Shown: positions 14,554 through 19,171 of the stretch, in pieces | Position numbering within the stretch: position 1 is the stretch's first letter | Layout: each line of letters opens with the position of its first letter | Source of the DNA: CAYVUV01 sp964455095 | Lineage (GTDB): Bacteria; Desulfobacterota; Binatia; HRBIN30; CADEER01 | Reading direction: 5' to 3' | Length of the DNA: 19,171 bases | NCBI GenBank assembly: GCA_964455095.1 | Contig: CAYVUV010000299.1 | Span: 1-19,171, forward strand | Made by a program: the position numbers and the translations under genes | Notes under the pieces: model-generated | Seen by the model: the letters and a program-made list of their open reading frames with translations, nothing else | Databases searched by the model: none | What the model was told of the DNA's origin: nothing

Positions 14554-14582
14554 TTTACACCAGGTTTCGTCGTTCTTGGCAA
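14554..14582 (-). promoter_or_regulatory. Possible promoter of the zinc-ribbon gene, leaderless configuration
   Basis: Read on the minus strand, TTGCCA (14582-14577) and TGTAAA (14559-14554) are separated by exactly 17 bases. They match sigma70 -35/-10 at 5 and 4 of 6 positions. The -10 ends only 5 bases before the ATG at 14548, so transcription would start at about the A of the start codon. That agrees with the missing Shine-Dalgarno sequence. Confidence 0.45.
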
Positions 14583-14606
14583 ACGGGCTGTGCTATAGGC
14601 GGCAAA

Positions 14607-17330
14607 ATGCAGCGCCTCGCGTGGTTGATCCTGATGGGGCTCGCGGCGGTCACGGCCGCCCTCGGCTCGTTCGCGCCGTCGTTGACAATCGACGGCTCCC
14701 CGGCCTCTCTCCTGCCCGCCGGCGACCCCGCGCGCCACTACTGGGACGAGGCGCGGAAGCAGTTCGGCGGCGACCAGGTGGTCGCGGTCGGCGTCATCGC
14801 CCCTGACGTCTTTGCCCCCGCGACGCTGGACAAGATCGCGCGCCTCACCGAGGGGTTGCGCGTCATCGACGGCATCGTCTCGGTCAGCGGTCCGACCACG
14901 GTGGCGCGCGCCGTTGCCGAGGGCGACCGCTGGCGCCTGCAGCCGCAGCTCGACACGATGCCGCGCACGGACGAGGAATCCACCGCCCTGCGCGCGGCGA
15001 TGCTGGCCAACCCGCTGGCGCGCAAGTCCGCCTTCGCCGCCGACGGTACCGCGGCCGTGGTCACCGCCGAGCTCGACCCCGCGCGCGCCGCCGAGTGGGG
15101 CGCGCTGGACGCGCGCATTCGCGCTGTCGTCGACCCGCTGCGCGGCCCCGAAACCTTCGCCATCGCCGGACCACCCGCGCTGGTAGCGGAAGCCGAGCGC
15201 CAGCTGCGCGCCGATCTCACCGCGCTCGTCGCCGCCGCGCTGGTCATTGCCGCCGTGGCGGCGTTGTTCGCGTTGCGCAGCGCGCGCGGGGTGATCGTTT
15301 CCCTGGCCGCCGTAGCAGTCGCCCTGGTGTGGACGGCGGGCGCCATGGTGCTCATGGGCCAGGCGGTGACGATCGCCACGCTGCCGGTGTTGCCGCTCCT
15401 GGTGGTCATCGGGGTCGCCTATCCGCTGTCGATCGTGGCCCGCTTCGACTACGAGCGGCTGAGCGGCCGGCCGGCGCCGGAGGTGGTGGCCGTCACCATG
15501 ACGCAGGCACGCACGCCGGTGGCGGTCGCCGCGCTGTGCACGCTCATCGGCGTCGGGTCGCTGTGTTTCAGCACCGTTTCGGCCGTGCGCGCCTTCGGTC
15601 TGTGCAGCGCGCTCAGCACCGCCGTCGCGCTGGTGGTCGGCGTGACCCTGGTCCCGGCGCTGCTCGCGGTGTTGCCGATCGGCGCCAGCGCCGCGCACGG
15701 CAAGCCCCATGTGGTGGGCCGCGGGCTCGAACGTCTGGGCGCGCTGACGATGCGCCACCGCGCCGCGGTGGTCCTGCTCGGACTCGCTGCAGTCGGGCTC
15801 GGCGCTTGGGGGCTGACCCGCCTGCGAGCCGAGAACGGCTGGCTGACGTACTTCCCGCCCGACGGCGGGGTGCGGCGCGACGAGGCCCTGATCGCCGGCC
15901 GTGTCGGCGGTACGCAGACGCTCAGCGTCGTCGTCGAAGGAGACGGACCGGGCTCGATCGGGCGCCGCGAGGCGCTGCGGGCGCTGCGCGACCTGGAGCG
16001 CGAGATCGCCCAGCAGCCGGGGGTCGACAAGACGTACTCCCTGCTCGACTACCTGACGCTGCTGCAGGGCACCCGCTCGCCGGGCGGTAGCACCAAGCTG
16101 CCGCGCAAGCAGGAGGAGATCGATGCGCTGCTGCAACACGTCGACGCCAACGCCTTGCGCGATGTCGTCAGCGCCGACTTCGCCCGCACGCGCCTGATCG
16201 TGCGCACCGGGCTCAGCAACTCGGCCGAGCTGCACCAGTTGGTCGACCACATCGAGCGCTTCGCCACCCCGAGCCTGCTGCAGCGCGGCTTCGGCCGGCG
16301 CACGCGCTTCCCGCGCGGTTTCAGCGTCCAGGTCACCGGCAGCGCCGTCGTCGCCCAGCGCGGGGCCGCGCGCCTCGCCGCCGAGCAGCGACCCTCCATC
16401 GTCTACGCTGCCCTGGCGCTCTGCGCCGTCGCTTCGCTGGTCTTTCTGTCGCCGCGGGTCGGCTTGCTGGCCGTGTCGCTCAACGCCGGCTCGGTGATCA
16501 TCCTCTACGGGCTCATGGGGTGGAGCGGCGCCGGGTTGACGGCGCTGACCGCCTGCCTGCCCGGGCTGGTTCTGGGGGTCACCGTCGGGCACACGCTGCA
16601 CTACCTCAGCGCCTGCAACTCTCTGGTCGGGCGGCCCGGCTGTCCGCCCGAGGCGTTGGTGGGCGTGATCACCTCGGTCGGACGCCCGATCGCCGCCGGC
16701 GCGCTGGCGTTGATCGGCGGCCTGCTCGCCTTCACCGCCGCGCACATGCCGCCGCTGCAATGGTTCGGGCTGCTCGGCGCGGCCGCCGTCGCGCTGGCGC
16801 TGTGCGGCAACCTGCTCCTGCTGGCGACGCGCGTGCTGACCACGCGCATCATCACCATCACCGAGTTGTTGTTCACGCGCATGGGCCCGCTCGAGGAGAT
16901 CCCGCTGTTCGCCGGCCTGCATCCGTTCCAGGCCAAGATCGTCGTGCTCACCGGGCATCTCGCCACCGTGGGCGACGGCGAGCGGATCACGCGGCGCGGC
17001 GAGCTGAAGCAGGAGCTCTACGTCCTGCTCAGCGGCAACGCCGAGGTGCGGCCCGAAGCCGACGGGCCGGCGATCGGCACGCTGGCGCGCGGAGACGTCA
17101 TCGGCGAGATGGGCCTGGTGCGCGAGCTGCCGCGCTCGGCCGATGTCGTCGCGACCGAGCTCACCGAATACCTGGTCCTCGACGGCAGCTTCCTCGACCG
17201 ATTGCGCCGCCAGTATCCGCGCATCGCCGCCCTGCTGCTGTTCAACCTGACACGCATTCTCAGCGATCGGCTCGAGCGCACCTCGGCGCGGTTGGCAGAA
17301 GTCAGCGCGGCAGCGGGAATCCGGGCGTGA
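14607..17330 (+). CDS. MMPL/RND-superfamily transporter with fused C-terminal cyclic-nucleotide-binding domain
   Basis: A 907-residue inner-membrane protein with two RND halves. TM1 is at about 3-21 with periplasmic domain 1 at 22-203; TM2-6 lie at about 205-357. TM7 is at about 386-404 with periplasmic domain 2 at 405-597; TM8-12 lie at about 598-742. Its nearest relatives appear to be the COG1033-type predicted exporters. A cytoplasmic cNMP-binding (Crp-like) domain follows at about 765-895: IPLFAGLHPFQAKI, ELYVLLSGNAEV, then the phosphate cassette GDVIGEMGLVRELPRSADV with Glu834 and Arg843, and LTRILSDRLE at the end. The acidic TM residues often seen in MMPL proteins are replaced (GVAYPLSI near 271, GVTVGHTLHYL near 658-668). 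The start at 14607 has AGGCGG 4 bases upstream; the frame is open to 14412, but that part overlaps the divergent gene. Cargo is unknown, though lipids or hydrophobic compounds are usual for the family. Confidence 0.9.
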   Translation: MQRLAWLILMGLAAVTAALGSFAPSLTIDGSPASLLPAGDPARHYWDEARKQFGGDQVVAVGVIAPDVFAPATLDKIARLTEGLRVIDGIVSVSGPTTVARAVAEGDRWRLQPQLDTMPRTDEESTALRAAMLANPLARKSAFAADGTAAVVTAELDPARAAEWGALDARIRAVVDPLRGPETFAIAGPPALVAEAERQLRADLTALVAAALVIAAVAALFALRSARGVIVSLAAVAVALVWTAGAMVLMGQAVTIATLPVLPLLVVIGVAYPLSIVARFDYERLSGRPAPEVVAVTMTQARTPVAVAALCTLIGVGSLCFSTVSAVRAFGLCSALSTAVALVVGVTLVPALLAVLPIGASAAHGKPHVVGRGLERLGALTMRHRAAVVLLGLAAVGLGAWGLTRLRAENGWLTYFPPDGGVRRDEALIAGRVGGTQTLSVVVEGDGPGSIGRREALRALRDLEREIAQQPGVDKTYSLLDYLTLLQGTRSPGGSTKLPRKQEEIDALLQHVDANALRDVVSADFARTRLIVRTGLSNSAELHQLVDHIERFATPSLLQRGFGRRTRFPRGFSVQVTGSAVVAQRGAARLAAEQRPSIVYAALALCAVASLVFLSPRVGLLAVSLNAGSVIILYGLMGWSGAGLTALTACLPGLVLGVTVGHTLHYLSACNSLVGRPGCPPEALVGVITSVGRPIAAGALALIGGLLAFTAAHMPPLQWFGLLGAAAVALALCGNLLLLATRVLTTRIITITELLFTRMGPLEEIPLFAGLHPFQAKIVVLTGHLATVGDGERITRRGELKQELYVLLSGNAEVRPEADGPAIGTLARGDVIGEMGLVRELPRSADVVATELTEYLVLDGSFLDRLRRQYPRIAALLLFNLTRILSDRLERTSARLAEVSAAAGIRA

Positions 17331-17370
17331 GCGGTGCGATCGCTCTCGGATGCAATGCGGTCGAAGCACA

Positions 17371-17419
17371 TTGAATCACCCCCACCTCAATCCTCCCCCG
17401 TCGAGGGGGAGGACGCCGG
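17371..17419 (-). repeat. C-rich palindromic intergenic repeat, copy R5
   Basis: A hairpin, CCTCCCCC / GGGGGAGG (17392-17412), has a GTCGA loop. It is preceded by TTGAATCACCCCCACC and followed by ACGCCGG. It matches R4 closely. It lies 40 bases after the MMPL stop codon. Confidence 0.75.
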
Positions 17420-17455
17420 AACGGAAACCCTCCCCGAAGGCGAGGCGGCCGAATT

Positions 17456-17503
17456 CCGAAAGCCTTCCCTCCTTGCGGGGGAAGGTTTGGATGGGGGGGT
17501 AAT
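17456..17503 (+). repeat. C-rich palindromic intergenic repeat, copy R6 (inverted to R5)
   Basis: It is nearly identical to R3, with a CCTTCCCTC / GGGGGAAGG stem (one G:T pair) at 17463-17485 and the same loop CTTGC. R5 and R6 point away from each other, 36 bases apart, the reverse order of R3/R4. The 224-base gap 17331-17554 otherwise holds no gene I can support. Confidence 0.8.
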
Positions 17504-17543
17504 GGAATGACCGCGAAGCGCACCACCGCCAAAGCTGCACGTC

Positions 17544-17550
17544 AGGAGGT
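17544..17550 (+). promoter_or_regulatory. Ribosome binding site deciding the small lipoprotein start
   Basis: AGGAGGT lies 4-5 bases before the ATG at 17555. This favours that ATG over the in-frame ATG at 17507, which sits at the edge of repeat R6 and has no ribosome site. Confidence 0.7.
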
Positions 17551-17554
17551 CGGG

Positions 17555-17953
17555 ATGTTTCGAGCTGGAACCGCGCTGATCGCGGTCTGCATTGCAAGCC
17601 TGGCACTCGGCGGATGCAACCGAGGTGGAGCAGACAAACCGGCGCCGTCGCCGCGACAGCTGGCGGGCGCGTGGGTGTGCGCGCTCGACAGCACGGTGCT
17701 GCACATGCGCGGCGATGGGCGCTTCGCCGTCGAGTCGACGGCCGCGGGCTCGCGCCTCGTCCGCGGCGGCTTTACGATCAACGGCGACAAGATCACGTTC
17801 CTCAACGACGCGCAGAGCGGCGAATGCCCGGCAGTGAGCGGCACCTACACGCTCGCGGCGGATGGCGACACGCTGCACTTCACGTTGGTATCCGACGAGT
17901 GCCCGCCCCGCACGGAGCACATGAAGGCCGCCTGGACCCGGCGTGAGCCCTGA
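17555..17953 (+). CDS. Small lipoprotein of unknown function, possible lipocalin-like beta-barrel
   Basis: A 132-residue exported protein. The signal peptide (MFRAGTALIAVCIASLALGG) ends with lipobox LGGC, giving an acylated Cys21. The mature part is short and beta-rich: LAGAWVCALDSTVLHMRGDG, GGFTINGDKITFLN, SGTYTLAADGDTLHFTLVSD. The GAW...DGRF and SGTY.L..DGDTLHF pattern recalls small lipocalin-like stress lipoproteins, but I do not recognise a specific family. Cysteines in WVCAL, GECPA and DECPPR could form a disulfide. It stands alone; its stop codon is 8 bases from that of the convergent dehydrogenase, with no visible terminator between them. The likely location is the periplasmic face of a membrane. 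Confidence 0.72.
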   Translation: MFRAGTALIAVCIASLALGGCNRGGADKPAPSPRQLAGAWVCALDSTVLHMRGDGRFAVESTAAGSRLVRGGFTINGDKITFLNDAQSGECPAVSGTYTLAADGDTLHFTLVSDECPPRTEHMKAAWTRREP

Positions 17954-17961
17954 CCGCCGCG

Positions 17962-18831
17962 TCACTCGATGGGGCGGAAGGTCATTTCCTGCCCCGTGCT
18001 GCCGCGATCGACGCCGCTGGCGGCCAGGATCGATGCGCCCTGTGACAGCGCGTTGATCGCGTTGCCGCCGGCGGCGGTGAGGCCGCCGTCGACCACCAGC
18101 GCCGAGCCGGTGACGAACTCGGAGTCGTCGCTGGCGAGGAACAACGCGGCGGCGGCGATGTGCTCGGGCTTGCCGGCGTCCGGCCACGGCTGCAGCTGGG
18201 CGAGCAGCGCCTCGAACGCCTCCGGGCTGCCGCGGTGCAGCAGCGGGGTGAGGATGCCGCCGGGGCAGATGGCGTTGACGCGGATCCTGTCGGGTGCGAG
18301 CTCGACCGCGTTGGCGCGGCTCAGGTTGATCACCGCCGCCTTGGCCGCCGAATAGGCCTGCGGGCCGTCGCCGCCGCTCAGGCCGGCGATCGAGGCGGTG
18401 TTGATGATCGAGCCGCCGTGCCCCTGCGCCTTCATCGCCCGCACGCCGTGCTTGGTGCCGAGAAAGACGCCGCGCACGAGCACGGCAAAGGTGTCGTCCC
18501 AATCCTCGACGTCGATGTGCGTGATCGGGCCGAACGCCCCGACGATGCCGGCGTTGTTGAACACGCAGTCGAGGCGGCCGAACGCCGAGGTGGCGAGCGC
18601 GATCATCGCCTCGACCTCCGCTTCGACGCACACGTCGGCGCGCACGAACCGCACCCGATCGCCGTGTCCGGCCTGGGCCGCCAGCGCCATCATCTCCTTC
18701 CCCGTCGTCTCGTTCACGTCCGCCGCCACCACGCGCGCCCCCTCGGCGAGAAAGCGCAGCACCGTCGCCCGCCCGATGCCGTTGCCGCCGCCGGTGATCA
18801 CCGCCACTTTGCCGTCCAACCGTCCTGCCAT
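17962..18831 (-). CDS. Short-chain dehydrogenase/reductase (SDR), classical type
   Basis: A 289-residue NAD(P)-dependent oxidoreductase. The cofactor motif TGGGNGIG is at 13-20, and Asp38 in VVAADVNE suggests an NAD preference. NNAG is at 92-95. The catalytic Ser147 (NTASIAG), Tyr160 and Lys164 (YSAAK) are all present, with ICPGGILTP after them. A C-terminal extension of about 30 residues follows the usual SDR end (VDGGLTAAGG) and is unusual for the family. The start at 18831 has GGGAG about 6 bases upstream; the longer frame to 18861 adds only family-unlike residues. It lies 34 bases downstream of another SDR on the same strand, so the two are probably an operon. Substrate cannot be deduced; such pairs are common in lipid, steroid and aromatic degradation gene sets. 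Confidence 0.92.
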   Translation of the reverse strand: MAGRLDGKVAVITGGGNGIGRATVLRFLAEGARVVAADVNETTGKEMMALAAQAGHGDRVRFVRADVCVEAEVEAMIALATSAFGRLDCVFNNAGIVGAFGPITHIDVEDWDDTFAVLVRGVFLGTKHGVRAMKAQGHGGSIINTASIAGLSGGDGPQAYSAAKAAVINLSRANAVELAPDRIRVNAICPGGILTPLLHRGSPEAFEALLAQLQPWPDAGKPEHIAAAALFLASDDSEFVTGSALVVDGGLTAAGGNAINALSQGASILAASGVDRGSTGQEMTFRPIE

Positions 18832-18865
18832 GTCGTCTCCCTGTCTTCGATGCGGGCGCACTCGG

Positions 18866-19171
18866 CTAGCCGAGCATGACCATGCCGCCGTCGACCGCGA
18901 TCACCTGCCCGGTGACCATCTTCGCGTCGTCGGAGGCGAGCCACACGGCGGTGCCGGTGAGGTCGTCCGGCTCGAGAGGCTTTTTGATCGCCATCATCAT
19001 GTTGACGATCATGTCCATGATGTCCTGGCTGACGATCAGCTTGGTCGCCTCGGTCATCGTCGGTCCCGGCGCGATGGCGTTGACGCGAATGCCGCTGACG
19101 CCGACGCAGCCGGCCATGAAGTGCGTCATCGCGTTGATCGCCGCCTTGGTGCAGCTGTAGTGGAACGAGGG
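18866..19171 (-). CDS. Short-chain dehydrogenase/reductase, C-terminal part (cut by window edge)
   Basis: Only the last 101 codons are in the window; the 5' part lies beyond 19171. The frame is open through the edge. It begins PSFHYSCTKAAINAMTHFMA, which contains the catalytic YxxxK motif, followed by GIRVNAIAPGPTMTEATK and the C-terminal WLASDDAKMVTGQVIAVDGG. A Met-rich helix (DIMDMIVNMMMAIKKPLEP) forms the substrate lid. It is a paralogue of the next SDR but only distantly similar. The M of AINAMTHF is internal, not a start. Confidence 0.88.
   Translation of the reverse strand, partial: PSFHYSCTKAAINAMTHFMAGCVGVSGIRVNAIAPGPTMTEATKLIVSQDIMDMIVNMMMAIKKPLEPDDLTGTAVWLASDDAKMVTGQVIAVDGGMVMLG

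Noticed and set aside
14576..14599. Sigma54-like TTGGCA...TGC element before the MMPL gene
   Set aside because: The GG and GC are 12 rather than 10 bases apart, so it does not fit a -24/-12 promoter. As sigma70 elements the spacing is also too short.
14412..14606. Upstream extension of the MMPL frame
   Set aside because: It overlaps the divergent zinc-ribbon gene and its promoter region. A membrane segment suitable as TM1 starts at the ATG at 14607.
17507..17554. Earlier ATG of the small lipoprotein at 17507
   Set aside because: It lies at the edge of repeat R6, has no ribosome site and puts 16 charged residues before the signal peptide. The ATG at 17555 has AGGAGGT and a clean lipoprotein signal.

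Overview
The window is very GC-rich and densely coded. Genes use GC-ending codons, and long antisense ORFs shadow almost every real gene. It comes from a Gram-negative (diderm) bacterium: there is a TolC-type outer-membrane factor, a periplasmic adaptor and several lipobox lipoproteins. The Thr/Pro-rich lipoprotein linker, the CecR-type regulator, the zinc-ribbon/Tudor-like small protein and the C-rich intergenic palindromes suggest a soil or environmental lineage of the old Deltaproteobacteria (Myxococcota, Binatota or similar). That placement is inference; no marker gene is present. I see no rRNA, tRNA, CRISPR array, transposase or phage gene.

Layout. (1) 26-1039 (+): a 2-oxoglutarate/Fe(II) dioxygenase-like protein. 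(2) 1201-4229 (-): a two-gene operon of a YdeP/FdhF-like molybdopterin oxidoreductase and FdhD, the sulfurtransferase that activates such enzymes, joined by a 4-base ATGA overlap. (3) 4345-5619 (+): a secreted or outer-membrane lipoprotein with an endonuclease/exonuclease/phosphatase (EEP) domain on a long Thr/Pro stalk. (4) 5897-13268 (+): a compact seven-gene operon encoding a CecR-like TetR regulator, a TolC-like lipoprotein, a YbhG-like adaptor, two separate ABC ATPases and two ABC-2 permeases. Six adjacent pairs are joined by five 4-base overlaps and one 3-base gap, so this is a complete cytoplasm-to-exterior efflux or secretion machine with its own regulator. (5) 13492-14548 (-): a zinc-ribbon/Tudor-like small protein followed by a histidine phosphatase. 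(6) 14607-17330 (+): an MMPL/RND transporter with a cyclic-nucleotide-binding domain fused to its C-terminus. (7) 17555-17953 (+): a small lipoprotein. (8) 17962-19171 (-): two tandem short-chain dehydrogenases, the upstream one cut by the window edge.

The most interesting points are as follows. The MMPL transporter carries a cNMP-binding domain and appears to lack the usual acidic residues in its membrane motifs. The two ABC ATPases have complementary defects that predict exactly one canonical and one degenerate ATP site. A family of C-rich palindromic intergenic repeats is present as six copies, always in inverted pairs, at three gene borders. Possible promoters sit so close to the zinc-ribbon and tetR start codons that leaderless transcripts are plausible.
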